Source of the DNA: a bacterium | Lineage (GTDB): Bacteria > Chloroflexota > Dehalococcoidia > Tepidiformales > Tepidiformaceae | Assembly: GCA_003577245.1 (NCBI GenBank) | Contig: QEVS01000007.1 | Location: forward strand, 55,698-119,697 | Direction of reading: 5' to 3' | DNA: 64,000 bases | Shown here: piece by piece, positions 51,462 to 61,490 of the stretch | How the letters are laid out: each line of letters opens with the position of its first letter | How positions within the stretch are numbered: position 1 is the stretch's first letter | Program-made: the position numbers and the translations under genes | Notes under the pieces: model-generated | Database searches by the model: none | Told to the model about the DNA's origin: nothing | The model's input: the letters and a program-made list of their open reading frames with translations, nothing else

Positions 51462-52912
51462 CGCCGGGACCCCCGGGAATTGGCCCGCCTCCGCGAAGCA
51501 AGCGAGGCAAGGCGCGGCGCCGCGGCAAGCGCCAGCTGCAGGGCTGTCCAGCCGGCCGTGCCACTGCGGCGGGCTGCTCCCCGGCTGCGCCTCTTCAGCT
51601 TCTCCCGGTCGACCCTTTGCAGTGCGCCTGCGGCCGCGCCCTCCGCCGAACGGGCGCGTTCGCCGAGCGCGTGGAGCACGTCGAGGGCTGCCTCCCGGGC
51701 TCGCTCCACCTCGACGTCATGCGCCACGCCGCGCGCCTGTGCAATCCCCTTTCGCCCGGCCCCGGCCAGCTCGCGGGAGAGGTCGAGCGCGCGACGCCGC
51801 GCCTGCTCGATGTCAACGTTGCGGACTGCATCCGCGCCGCGGCGCCTCCGCGAGCTCGGTGACGCCGGCATTGGGCGTTCAGCCTCACGCTTACGGTTGT
51901 GAGAGCGGCGATTCAACGCGTATGCAACGCCTCCCGCAGCCAGCACCGCCCCGAGCCCGGCGAGCACAAGCAGCATGAAGCTCGGCCGGCGGCGGCGAGA
52001 AAGCCGCGTCTCCACCAGCTCATCAAGCGAAGGCGCCTCCTGGACCGGCGCTGCCACGCGGCCCACCATCAGGTCTTCGATGAACTCGACGACGGCGGCC
52101 GTGAAGTCATCGGGGTTGTCCCCCGGCACGCTGTGCCCGGCGCCCGGAACAACCACCAGGCGGGCGCTCCGCATCTCCCGCGCAGCCCGCTCCGCCACAT
52201 CCTGGGAGAGGACATCGCTCTCGGAGCCGCGGACGAGAAGCACCGGGACTGCCACGCTCCGGTAGAGGTGCCACATCTCATCATTGGAAAGCCCGCTGCC
52301 GATGGTCAGCCCGGAATCGGCCTGGCGAAAGCGGCGGTCGAACTTCCACGTCCACTTGCCGTCACCCGTGGGCTTCAGGCGGTGACGCATGCGCTCGCGG
52401 ATGTTCTCAATCGTGCGGCGCTGGTTGAAGCGGTGAGCCATTTCCACGAACTCATCGAAGTCGAGCTCGTCGGGGCCACGCGTGAAGCGAATGATGTTAT
52501 CGACGCCATCCCTGGCCGCCTCCGGCCCCACGTCGACCAGGACAAGCGCACGGACCCGCCCCGGGTGCTGGGCGGTAAAGGCGACGGAATTGAGCCCGCC
52601 CATGCTGTGTCCGATGAGGATGAACCGGTCCAGTCCGAGGGCCTGGCAGAAGCCCTCCAGGTCCGAGACGAACGCATCGCGGGAGTAGTCGCCTTCCTCC
52701 GACCAGTCGCTGTCGCCGTGGCCACGCTGGTCCAGGGCGATGAGGTGGAAGCGGTCCTGCATGCGCTCGGCGAACTCATCGAACATGTGACCGGAGACGC
52801 CGAAGCCGTGGAGCATGACGATTGTGGGAGCGGAGGGGTTCCCCCATTCCTGGTAGTGGAGCTTCAGGCCACCGACCGCGGCCTCGCGTTCAACGTATCC
52901 GGTAGTAACCAC
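51458..52912 (-). CDS. alpha/beta hydrolase with C-terminal membrane helix and Arg-rich tail
   Basis: 484 residues from GTG 52912 (GGAGGT 6 nt upstream). N-terminal hydrolase fold (about 1-275): HGFGVSGHMF, GHSMGGLNSVAF with nucleophile Ser about 102, and VPGAGHSVPG with the His. Then a basic stretch SRRRRPSF, a membrane helix (about 305-325) and a long Arg/Ala-rich tail (330-484) with many RR pairs. The hydrolase is therefore tethered to the membrane by its C-terminus; the tail could bind acidic lipids or nucleic acids. Overlaps the next hydrolase by 4 bp. Confidence 0.82.
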   Translation of the reverse strand: MVTTGYVEREAAVGGLKLHYQEWGNPSAPTIVMLHGFGVSGHMFDEFAERMQDRFHLIALDQRGHGDSDWSEEGDYSRDAFVSDLEGFCQALGLDRFILIGHSMGGLNSVAFTAQHPGRVRALVLVDVGPEAARDGVDNIIRFTRGPDELDFDEFVEMAHRFNQRRTIENIRERMRHRLKPTGDGKWTWKFDRRFRQADSGLTIGSGLSNDEMWHLYRSVAVPVLLVRGSESDVLSQDVAERAAREMRSARLVVVPGAGHSVPGDNPDDFTAAVVEFIEDLMVGRVAAPVQEAPSLDELVETRLSRRRRPSFMLLVLAGLGAVLAAGGVAYALNRRSHNRKREAERPMPASPSSRRRRGADAVRNVDIEQARRRALDLSRELAGAGRKGIAQARGVAHDVEVERAREAALDVLHALGERARSAEGAAAGALQRVDREKLKRRSRGAARRSGTAGWTALQLALAAAPRLASLASRRRANSRGSRR

Positions 52913-53022
52913 CGGCCCACCTCCGTAGCTGCCTCGCCCCAGCCTGCTCGCTGGCCGCCGGGACTTCGATGATAGCACCGGAGTGAGCTGTTGCGGCTCG
53001 AAGCTGGGGTTATTGCAGGGGC

Positions 53023-53661
53023 TCAGGCCAGGGGGGGCAAACCCTGCTGTTCGAGCAGGGAGTTGTAGTGGCGCACAACGCTATCGCCCTGGTAAGCCCA
53101 TCCTCCACCGGGGTTGAAAGAATAGTTGTAGGCGGCGCGGACGGCGAACTCGCCCTCGTAGCCCGCACGCTCCCCCGCGTGCCAGGCCTCGGCGAGGCCG
53201 CGCGTGGCGCGCTCGGCGTTGATCTCCGGGTCGAAGCGGGCATCGCCCATTCCGGCGCCGTAGCCCTGGTCGTGCAGCTGAAAGAGGCCAACGGAATGGC
53301 CGCTGTCGCCGATAGCGTCGGACCGGCCTCCGCTTTCGGAGAGCATGACGGCCTTGAGAAACAGGGGCGGGACGTTGTACTTCCTCCCCAGGCGGTTGAG
53401 CATGCTATCCCACTGGCCGGGGTCAGTGGGGCCACCGGCAGATTGCACAGGCGTATGCGGATCCGTGTTCCCCGCCGTCTTTCGCGCCGCAATGGGCCGC
53501 CGCCCGGCCCCCGGCCTGTCTGGGGCCGGCGCCGGTGAGGTGGGCCCGGTCGAACCGCCGCCCGCCACCGGACTGGCCGTGCGAAGCCCGCGCGCAATCT
53601 GCCCGGCTTCGTGGAGCGAGACGTGCGGACCGTTGACCGGCGAAGGACCGATGCTACCCAT
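53023..53661 (-). CDS. lytic transglycosylase-like protein without signal peptide
   Basis: 212 residues from ATG 53661. SLT-type domain (about 85-205): FLKAVMLSESGGRSDAIGDSGHSVGLFQLHD, shown in parts as LSESGGRSDA and SVGLFQLHDQG; the Glu of ESGG is the catalytic acid. The N-terminal 80 residues are Pro/Ala/Gly-rich with no hydrophobic signal, unusual for a peptidoglycan lyase. It may be released by another route, or be a lysozyme-like effector. TAGGCT is a possible -10 about 20 nt upstream. Neighbours are unrelated. Confidence 0.82.
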   Translation of the reverse strand: MGSIGPSPVNGPHVSLHEAGQIARGLRTASPVAGGGSTGPTSPAPAPDRPGAGRRPIAARKTAGNTDPHTPVQSAGGPTDPGQWDSMLNRLGRKYNVPPLFLKAVMLSESGGRSDAIGDSGHSVGLFQLHDQGYGAGMGDARFDPEINAERATRGLAEAWHAGERAGYEGEFAVRAAYNYSFNPGGGWAYQGDSVVRHYNSLLEQQGLPPLA

Positions 53662-53758
53662 GGCTTTTCCACTTTGAGCCTAGTACGTTAGGTTTCGCCC
53701 GCGCATCCGCAGGCAGCCGGATTCCGCGCGGCAGTTACCCGCATTCCGAGGTTGACAG

Positions 53759-54286
53759 GTGACCGAAAAGCGCATTCCCGACCCCACGCTCATGGCTCGC
53801 CTGCAGCTCAGCGCCAAGGGTGTTGACTGGGCCGCTTCGCTGACAGCGCACCGCCAGCATGAACAGCCAAACGGGGAATGGTCCGCGCACCAGCATGTCT
53901 TTCACCTGCTTGCCGTAGAACGAGCGGTGCACAGGCCGCGGGCGGAGCGAATGGTCGCGGTGGACTCCCCGTCCTTCACTGACTGGGACCAGGACGCGCA
54001 CATGCGCAACGGCTATTCGAAGGCGCAAGACGTGGCCGAGCTGGCTGAGGAGTTCATGCGCGAGCGCGAGCGAACCTTCGAGTTCTTCAAGTCGCTGGCC
54101 CCGGCGCAGTGGGCGCGGCGAGGAAGCTGGCCGGAGATCGGGCCCGTGGACGTGGCCTGGGTCGCGGAACGGGCCGTGGCCCATGCCCTGGACCACTTCA
54201 AGGCACTCCTCTGGGTGCACGAAGAGCTGGAACGCTTCCATGCCGTCCAGTGGGGCTGGCGGCCCGGGGGCTCGACCGGGCAGTAG
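53759..54286 (+). CDS. DinB-superfamily protein
   Basis: 175 residues from GTG 53759 (GAGG 7 nt upstream). Four-helix bundle family; metal ligands plausible in WSAHQHVFHL (His about 44/48) and AHALDHFKAL (His about 141). Members act as thiol-dependent transferases or are of unknown function. Convergent with a glycosidase gene with only 12 bp between. Confidence 0.78.
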   Translation: MTEKRIPDPTLMARLQLSAKGVDWAASLTAHRQHEQPNGEWSAHQHVFHLLAVERAVHRPRAERMVAVDSPSFTDWDQDAHMRNGYSKAQDVAELAEEFMRERERTFEFFKSLAPAQWARRGSWPEIGPVDVAWVAERAVAHALDHFKALLWVHEELERFHAVQWGWRPGGSTGQ

Positions 54287-54298
54287 GTTCCGGCGGCA

Positions 54299-55615
54299 TC
54301 AGCGCTGCGCGATCATCGCCTTCACTTCTTCGCCCAGCCGGCTCAGCGTCCCCGCCACCCACGCCTGGTAGGTGGCGGGCCCGATCTCGGCCATGGTCTC
54401 CGCATAACCGAGCCGGTCGACGTCTTCGCTCCATTCCGTCTGGTAGAAGAGGAATCTGCCGCCCCACATGGAGACGAGCGGAGAACGGAACTCGCTGCCG
54501 ATGGAGAGCACGGCTCGGATGAGACGAACCTCGAGAGGGCGCCAGAAGCTGAAGGCGTCGCGGCGGAAGATCTCGGCGGTGGCGGCGCCGGGATTGGAGC
54601 GCACTTCGGCCGCAGTCGCTTTGTAGAGCCACGACTCCCCAATGATCGCCGCCCGTCCTCGCCCGGCGGCAAGCCGGGCCATGGAGCGGGCTACCTGGAG
54701 CTGGTTCCCACCCTTCCCGGTGAGCGGGTAGATGTGGATATCGTGGAAGTCCACGCTGGTCCCTTCCACCATGTCGCGGAAGAGATCGAACTCCCACGTG
54801 CCGGTGCCCACGCCGAGCTTCACCTGGTCCGACGCAGGGCCCAGCGCCATTTGAACGGCCGCTACGGTAGCGTTCACGAAGGCCACGTACTCCGCGTTTG
54901 TGAACCTGATACCGGCGAACGCGGTTTCGTTGTTCGGTTCGGTGCCGATGGCGATGTAGTCGGGCCGAAGTTCGGTAGCGATGGTGACGATCTGCTGCTT
55001 GCGACCGGCGAAATACTGGGCCGGGGTCATCTTGCCGAAATCGACGGCTACGTCGGTGAACTGGCTGTTGGTGAAAATGGGCCCGGTTTCGACCAGCACC
55101 TCGATGCCTCGCTCCCGCGCGAATCCCATCACCCCGCGGTAGTAGGCGAGGTAGCGGTCGTGGTTCGGGAAGTCCGGTTGGAGCAGGGGGAACGAGACCT
55201 GCAGCTCGATCCCGGTGATGCCGAATTCGCGGAGGCGGTCGAGGTACAGGCGGGTCGCGTCGAGTGTGGCGGGAGCCAGGAGCGCGGTGCCCCGGTTGCC
55301 ATCGGCGATGATGAGGCTGGCGGCTGGCGCGCCGACTCCGGCGGCCGGAGCGGAAGAGGCCGGGGAAGCCTTTTCGAACTCGGAGAGGGCGGCATCGAGC
55401 TCGTTCCAGGCGGCCTGGTAGCGCGCAGGCACGGGCTCGGGCGGGAAGGGCGTGGGCGTCGGCGACGAAGCGGGCGACGAGTCCCCCGCTGCCGGGGAAT
55501 CGCCCGTGGACACGCCGGGGGCAGGCGAAGGAACATCGCGGCAGGCCACTAACAGCAGCCCGCCTACCAGCACCAGGAAGGCGGCGAACCGCATCCTCAA
55601 TGCCTGGCGCTCCAT
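54299..55615 (-). CDS. lipoprotein glycoside hydrolase, clan GH-A-like TIM barrel
   Basis: 438 residues from ATG 55615. Lipobox GLLLVAC at about residue 25, then a Ser/Pro/Thr linker (30-60) and a (beta/alpha)8 barrel. IAIGTEPNNETAF carries a likely acid/base Glu and AIIGESWLYKA the nucleophile Glu, the spacing of clan A endo-glycosidases such as GH53. The substrate is unknown. A start at 55594 is possible. Probably degrades or modifies extracellular polysaccharide on the outer surface. Confidence 0.75.
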   Translation of the reverse strand: MERQALRMRFAAFLVLVGGLLLVACRDVPSPAPGVSTGDSPAAGDSSPASSPTPTPFPPEPVPARYQAAWNELDAALSEFEKASPASSAPAAGVGAPAASLIIADGNRGTALLAPATLDATRLYLDRLREFGITGIELQVSFPLLQPDFPNHDRYLAYYRGVMGFARERGIEVLVETGPIFTNSQFTDVAVDFGKMTPAQYFAGRKQQIVTIATELRPDYIAIGTEPNNETAFAGIRFTNAEYVAFVNATVAAVQMALGPASDQVKLGVGTGTWEFDLFRDMVEGTSVDFHDIHIYPLTGKGGNQLQVARSMARLAAGRGRAAIIGESWLYKATAAEVRSNPGAATAEIFRRDAFSFWRPLEVRLIRAVLSIGSEFRSPLVSMWGGRFLFYQTEWSEDVDRLGYAETMAEIGPATYQAWVAGTLSRLGEEVKAMIAQR

Positions 55616-55718
55616 AAGGACAGATCGGGCGGAAGTTCCTGCGTTCACGTCGCCCCTCCAACGGCACGGCTGACAGGAGTATGGCGGAAGGCGCGGGAAA
55701 AGTGACGGGGTGCGAGCG

Positions 55719-56312
55719 TCAGTCTCTAAGGTGCACGGCTTCGTACTGCCCGGACCGCAGCGCGGCGACGAGCGAGGCCTCATCTGCGACCGGAACCGCG
55801 AAGCGGGTGGCGGCGCGGCCCACCTCGGTGGCGGTGTGGGCATCAGATCCGCCAATGCCCGGCAGGCGGAAGCCATGCGCGAGCCCAGTAGCCGCGAGGT
55901 TCTGCAGGCGCGTATCGGACCCGTTGACCGCCTCTACAGACTCGAAGTACTCGACGGTCTCGTGGCTCACGCGGAGCAGGCCGTCGCGGGCGGGGTGGGC
56001 AAGGTAGAGGAGGCCCCCCGCGGTCTGCGCCGCGGCGAAGGCTGAGCCAGCCGAGGCAAACGTGGCCGACCCGGAGGAGAGCCCAAAGGCCAGAACGTGC
56101 CCCATGTCGGTGGTCAGCTCCACACCGCCCAGCACCAGGAAGCCGGTGCGGCGGGCAAGCTCCGTCCGTTCCTGTTCTTCCCAGAGAGCGTCGTGCTCGG
56201 TCAGGCAGATGCCATCGAGTCCGCGCTCCCGGGCGAGGTCGACCAGCTCCTCAGGCCGGAGGGAGCTGCACTGTGACAGCGGCAGGGTGTGGCAATGGAG
56301 GTCGATGAGCAT
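55719..56312 (-). CDS. PHP-domain metallophosphoesterase
   Basis: 197 residues. MLIDLHCHT (HxH motif), LTEHD, ELTTDMGHV and GGSDAHT match the PHP phosphoesterase metal site. The start ATG at 56310-56312 directly follows the LysR stop at 56313-56315, so the two genes are coupled. Possible substrates are nucleotides or phosphates; not determinable. Confidence 0.85.
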   Translation of the reverse strand: MLIDLHCHTLPLSQCSSLRPEELVDLARERGLDGICLTEHDALWEEQERTELARRTGFLVLGGVELTTDMGHVLAFGLSSGSATFASAGSAFAAAQTAGGLLYLAHPARDGLLRVSHETVEYFESVEAVNGSDTRLQNLAATGLAHGFRLPGIGGSDAHTATEVGRAATRFAVPVADEASLVAALRSGQYEAVHLRD

Positions 56313-57212
56313 CTAGCGGGGAAGTTTGACCCCATAGATCTCGCCGAGGAGGTCCAGGAAGGCGGACATGGGCCCGGACTGGGGCTTGTTTCGCCGGTAC
56401 ATCACGGCGATCTCGCGCTCGACGGGCTCGGCGGCTTCAATGTGAACCTTCTTCAGGGTCCCCAGCTTGATCTCGCGGTCGACTGAGACTTCAGGGAGGA
56501 GGGCGATGCCCAGGTTCATCTCCACCATCTTCTTGGTGGCTTCGATGCTGTCGAGCTGCATCTGCTGATGGGGGACCACGCCCAGCTCGCGGAAGAGGCC
56601 CAGGATCATCCCGTAGTAGCCCGAATCCCTGTCGAAGAGAATCAGGGACTCTTCCGCGAGATCATCCACCTTCACGCTCCCTCGCTTGGCATAGCGATGG
56701 CTCGAGGAGACGACCAGGACCAGCTCATCGTGGTAGAGAACGATGGTGCGGACGTCGGGATGATTGATTGGGCGGCCAATCCCCACCTGCACATCGTCAT
56801 CGAGGACCATCTGCAGCACTTCATCGGAGTGGCCCGTGCGCACCATGACATCGACGCCCTCGTGGTTGTCGCAGAACACCTTCAGGAGCCGGGGAAGGAC
56901 GTAGGTGCCCACGGCCGGCGCCGTCCCGATCGTGAGGCGGCCGGCGGTGCCTTCGCGCGTCCCTTCGAGCACCATGAGACCGTCATGCAGGGTACGAAGC
57001 ACGCGCTGTGCGTAGGGCAGGAAGGCGCGGCCCGCGTCCGTGAGCTTGACGCCCCGGCCCATGCGTTCGAAGAGCGGCTGGCCGACTTCCCTTTCCAGCG
57101 ATTGGATGCGGTTGCTCAAGGAAGGCTGGGCAACGTTGAGGATCTCTGCGGCGCGGCTGAAGCTGCCGCTATCGGCGGCGGCAAGGAAGGCGTCGAGCTG
57201 GGCAAGTTCCAC
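56313..57212 (-). CDS. LysR-family transcriptional regulator (paralogue B)
   Basis: 299 residues from GTG 57212 with AGGTGA about 8 nt upstream. Winged helix (1-65) and effector domain (90-299). End-to-end similarity to paralogue A at 20127 is obvious. It is coupled to a PHP-domain gene, and its upstream region holds CTAT/ATAG dyads that look like LysR operators. The next gene upstream on the same strand is a CBS-domain protein downstream of korAB, so korAB is a plausible target. Confidence 0.9.
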   Translation of the reverse strand: MELAQLDAFLAAADSGSFSRAAEILNVAQPSLSNRIQSLEREVGQPLFERMGRGVKLTDAGRAFLPYAQRVLRTLHDGLMVLEGTREGTAGRLTIGTAPAVGTYVLPRLLKVFCDNHEGVDVMVRTGHSDEVLQMVLDDDVQVGIGRPINHPDVRTIVLYHDELVLVVSSSHRYAKRGSVKVDDLAEESLILFDRDSGYYGMILGLFRELGVVPHQQMQLDSIEATKKMVEMNLGIALLPEVSVDREIKLGTLKKVHIEAAEPVEREIAVMYRRNKPQSGPMSAFLDLLGEIYGVKLPR

Positions 57213-57214
57213 AG

Positions 57215-57279
57215 ATAGCTCACCTGATAGCCATAGTGACCGGCTATGGGTGGGACGATACGCTATCCCGGTGCCATAG
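57215..57279. promoter_or_regulatory. LysR operator-like dyads upstream of paralogue B
   Basis: Two inverted repeats with 9-nt centres: ATAGCC-N9-GGCTAT (57227-57247) and CTAT-N9-ATAG (57263-57279). Further ATAG half-sites occur at 57215 and 57233. LysR proteins typically bind T-N11-A dyads and autoregulate; the positions just upstream of GTG 57212 fit. Confidence 0.55.
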
Positions 57280-57323
57280 GCTAGACCTTGGTATCTATCC
57301 GGCTGGGCTGGGTGAGCCGCGGG

Positions 57324-57833
57324 TCAGTCGAAGTAGCGCATCATGAGCCACTGCATCACGTCGCGGCCGGTGACAAGCGCCACGAGGCGGCCGCCGTGGA
57401 CCAGCGGGATGTGCCGAAACCCGCCAAGGCCCATCTTGTTAACGGCGATGGCCATGGTGTCGGTATCGCGCAGGATGACGGGGTCGGGGGTCATGTAGAG
57501 GCTCACAGGCCCCACAAGCCGCTCCGGATGACCGGCGATCTTCTTCAGGTAATCGCGCTCGGTGAAGATGCCGGCGACCTCGCCGCGCTGGACCACAACC
57601 ACGGCGCCGCTCGCCTCCTGGCGGAGGACGTCAACCGCTTCACCAACCGATGTGTCAGGCGACACGACCTTGATGCGCGAAAGGCGGATTTCGGTGAGCG
57701 GCAACAGGGGCTCGCTGCCTTCGCCGCCGACGGAAGTGAGGGCGGCCAGGCAGTGCTCACAGCTGTCGGCGCCCTTGATGTTCTGATGCCCGCAGCTTGG
57801 GCAGACGAGGTAGCCGGTCTGAGCGCTGGTCAT
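57324..57833 (-). CDS. zinc-ribbon plus two CBS domains protein
   Basis: 169 residues from ATG 57833. An N-terminal zinc ribbon (Cys11, Cys14, Cys25, Cys28: CPSCGHQ, CEHC) and two CBS repeats (about 50-105 and 115-165) with AGIFTERDYLKKIA and ALVTGRDVMQWL. CBS pairs bind adenosyl ligands (AMP, ATP, SAM) and regulate partners. It lies 67 bp downstream of korB on the same strand. It may control the oxidoreductase by nucleotide sensing, an inference. Confidence 0.87.
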   Translation of the reverse strand: MTSAQTGYLVCPSCGHQNIKGADSCEHCLAALTSVGGEGSEPLLPLTEIRLSRIKVVSPDTSVGEAVDVLRQEASGAVVVVQRGEVAGIFTERDYLKKIAGHPERLVGPVSLYMTPDPVILRDTDTMAIAVNKMGLGGFRHIPLVHGGRLVALVTGRDVMQWLMMRYFD

Positions 57834-57900
57834 GGCATTCCCCCCGGATGCGCGTACCGCCAGCGGCGGTGGTTGTTTACGCCTCAGCGCAACCTGCGTG

Positions 57901-58941
<1,041 letters not shown>

Positions 58942-58943
58942 GG

Positions 58944-60860
58944 CTAACCTCCCCCCAGCACCGAGGCCGGGCCGAACTGGAACTCGAAGGGGCCGGTGAG
59001 GCCGAGGAGCTCATCGATCTTGCCCTCGATCTCGGCGATCTTGAACGGCTGTCCCGCGATCTTGTTGAACGGCACGGCATCAACCAGGTACTTGCCCCGG
59101 ACGATGAGCGACAGCTGGCCCGTGTTCATCTCGGGAATGAGGACCTTTCCGTAGTTGCGCAGGACTTCGCCCAGGTTGGCGGGCAGAGGGTTCAGGTAAC
59201 GGAGATGCGCCGAGGCAACTCTCTTCCCTGCCTTGCGCGCCCGCTCGCAGCCGCTGGTGATGGCGCCGTAGGTACTGCCCCAGCCCAGCACGAGAAGGTC
59301 ACCTTCGGGCGGCCCCGTCACCTCAACCGGCGGGACGTCCTGGACCATCCGCTCGACTTTGCCCAAACGGGCGAGGGTCATGCGGTGATGGTTGCCGGCA
59401 TCGTAGGCGATGTCGCCCGTCTGACCGGACTTCTCGATGCCGCCGATGCGGTGCATCAGCCCCTTCTGCCCGGGAACGGCCCAGGGACGGGCGAGCGTTG
59501 CGGGATCGCGCTCATAGGGATTGAACTTGCGCGAATCATCAACGGGTTTCGCGTAATGGTGGTCAATCGAGGGAAGGTCCTCGATAGCGGGGATGCGCCA
59601 CGGTTCTGAGCCGTTGCCCAGGTAGCCATCGCTCAGCAGGATGACCGGGACCATGTACTTGAGGGCGAGCCGGAAGGCCTCCATCGCCATGATGAAGCAG
59701 TCGGAAGGCGTGGCCGGGGCGAGCACCGCCACCGGGGAATCGCCGTTGCGGCCAAACAGCGCCTGCAGGAGATCGGACTGCTCGGTCTTGGTAGGCATGC
59801 CCGTGCTGGGCCCCGCACGCTGCACATTGATGACCACAAGCGGAAGCTCGGTCATCACGGCGAGGTTGAGCGCCTCGCTCTTGAGCGCCAGGCCGGGGCC
59901 GCTCGTGCCCGTGAGAGCCAGTTGCCCCCCGTAGGCCACGCCCACCGTCATGCCCATCGCGGCAATCTCGTCTTCGGCCTGGATGGTCTTGACGCCAAAG
60001 GCCTTGAACTTCGAAAGCTCGTGGAGCACGTCGGACGCCGGCGTGATTGGGTAGCTGCTGTAGACGAGGGGCAGGCCAGAGCGAATAGAGGCGGCGAGGC
60101 AGCCCAGCGCCGTGGCTTCGTTGCCGCTGATGTGGCGGTAGGTTCCGGGCTGGACCTCGGCCGCCGGCACTTCATAGCGGTGATGGAAGATCTCGGTGGT
60201 CTCGCCGAAGTGGTACCCCGCCCGCATGGCGCGCAGGTTGGCGTCGAGCACGTCGGGATTGCGGCGGAAGCGGTCCGTTGCCCACTTCACGGTGGTGTCC
60301 ATGGAGCGGCCGTAGAGCCAGAGGACAAGGCCAAGGGCATAGAAGTTCCGGCTCTGGAACTTCTGCTTTGCAGGCAGGGGAAGCCCCTCGAGTGCGAGCT
60401 CGTTCTGCCGCGTGATGTTTATGCGGGCCACCTGCCACTTCGAAAGCGTCCCGTCTTCAAGCGGGTTCGAGATGTAGGCGGCCTTCTTCAGGTTCGAATC
60501 GGTGAACTCATCCTCGTCGACAATGACGAGGCCGCCGGGTCGGAGGTCGCCGATATTCGTCTTGAGCGCCGCGGGGTTCATTGCCACAAGGGCGTCGGGC
60601 TGGTCGCCGGGCGTGAGTATGTCCGAGCTCGCAAAAGAGAGCTGAAAGCCCGAAACGCCCGGGAGCGAGCCCGTAGGGGCGCGGATTTCGGCCGGGAAGT
60701 CGGGCAGGGTGGCGATGTCGTTGCCGAAGACGGCGGATGTCCGGGTGAACTGTGTGCCGGTCAACTGCATACCGTCGCCGGAGTCGCCGGCGAAGCGAAT
60801 GGTGACGCGGTCGAGCTTCTCGACAGTCTGCTCCGGTTCTACTGCGGATTCCGTGGTCAT
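58944..60860 (-). CDS. korA: 2-oxoacid:ferredoxin oxidoreductase, alpha (fused gamma-alpha) subunit
   Basis: 638 residues. The N-terminal gamma-like part (about 1-190) has RFAGDSGDGMQLTG and the alpha part contains SSYPITPASD, GTSGPGLALKSE and QRAGPSTGMPTKTEQSD. These are the CoA and substrate-binding signatures of KorA. The C-terminal part ends in a KDVQ-like region. It lies 2 bp upstream of korB and 9 bp downstream of a CBS protein, forming one operon. Confidence 0.93.
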   Translation of the reverse strand: MTTESAVEPEQTVEKLDRVTIRFAGDSGDGMQLTGTQFTRTSAVFGNDIATLPDFPAEIRAPTGSLPGVSGFQLSFASSDILTPGDQPDALVAMNPAALKTNIGDLRPGGLVIVDEDEFTDSNLKKAAYISNPLEDGTLSKWQVARINITRQNELALEGLPLPAKQKFQSRNFYALGLVLWLYGRSMDTTVKWATDRFRRNPDVLDANLRAMRAGYHFGETTEIFHHRYEVPAAEVQPGTYRHISGNEATALGCLAASIRSGLPLVYSSYPITPASDVLHELSKFKAFGVKTIQAEDEIAAMGMTVGVAYGGQLALTGTSGPGLALKSEALNLAVMTELPLVVINVQRAGPSTGMPTKTEQSDLLQALFGRNGDSPVAVLAPATPSDCFIMAMEAFRLALKYMVPVILLSDGYLGNGSEPWRIPAIEDLPSIDHHYAKPVDDSRKFNPYERDPATLARPWAVPGQKGLMHRIGGIEKSGQTGDIAYDAGNHHRMTLARLGKVERMVQDVPPVEVTGPPEGDLLVLGWGSTYGAITSGCERARKAGKRVASAHLRYLNPLPANLGEVLRNYGKVLIPEMNTGQLSLIVRGKYLVDAVPFNKIAGQPFKIAEIEGKIDELLGLTGPFEFQFGPASVLGGG

Positions 60861-60869
60861 GAACCTCTG

Positions 60870-61343
60870 CTATCCACCTTCCCGTTTCTCCATGACCTGG
60901 TGAGGCCGTGGAGGCAAGTTGAGCACATCCTCGGGGAACGCCTCGGCGAGCTGGGTGAGCAGGCCGCCCAGGCGAACAAGCCCAATCACGCGGCCCTCAT
61001 CCATCACCGGCAGCGTCCTGTAGTTGAACTGCTGCATGACGGCGATGGCTTCTCCCACCGTCTGTCGGGCCGAAATGGTACGCGGCTCGCGCGTCAGTAC
61101 CGCTGCTTCCAGCGGCTGCCCCCAGTCGAAATCATCGGCTGTGCATTTCAAAAGTAGATCCCGCTCGGTGAAAATGCCCGTGATTGCCGACTCGTCGCCG
61201 GCGAGCACGCAGGGCTGCGAGCCCTCCTGCATGAGAGCCACCGCCTCCCTCACGGGGGTCGCGGGAGAAACGAAAACGGGAGCTTCGAGCGGCAGTTCGA
61301 ACAGCCGCTGATTGATGAAGCGCTTAAGTCGCGAGCGATCCAT
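60870..61343 (-). CDS. CBS-domain protein upstream of korA
   Basis: 157 residues from ATG 61343. Two CBS repeats (about 20-75 and 85-140) with GIFTERDLLLK and MDEGRVIGLVRLGGLL. It has no zinc ribbon but its first repeat resembles that of the CBS protein downstream of korB. It starts the CBS-korA-korB-CBS operon and may sense adenosyl nucleotides. A TACACT -10 lies at 61431-61426 on the minus strand, 76 nt upstream of the start. Confidence 0.85.
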   Translation of the reverse strand: MDRSRLKRFINQRLFELPLEAPVFVSPATPVREAVALMQEGSQPCVLAGDESAITGIFTERDLLLKCTADDFDWGQPLEAAVLTREPRTISARQTVGEAIAVMQQFNYRTLPVMDEGRVIGLVRLGGLLTQLAEAFPEDVLNLPPRPHQVMEKREGG

Positions 61344-61425
61344 GCCTACCCGCTGTCTGGTACTCGATGCGGCAGGCGAGGCAACGCCTCCGCCCTGAAC
61401 GGAAACGAAGCGCCCTACCTCACCC

Positions 61426-61431
61426 AGTGTA
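61426..61431 (-). promoter_or_regulatory. -10 hexamer TACACT for the CBS-korAB operon
   Basis: On the minus strand TACACT (61431-61426); leader about 76 nt before ATG 61343. No good -35. Confidence 0.35.
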
Positions 61432-61490
61432 CGTCTTTCCGCGCCGGCGTGCAGCGCGGGGGGCCGAAGCCGCCTCCCGCGAACCGCGGT

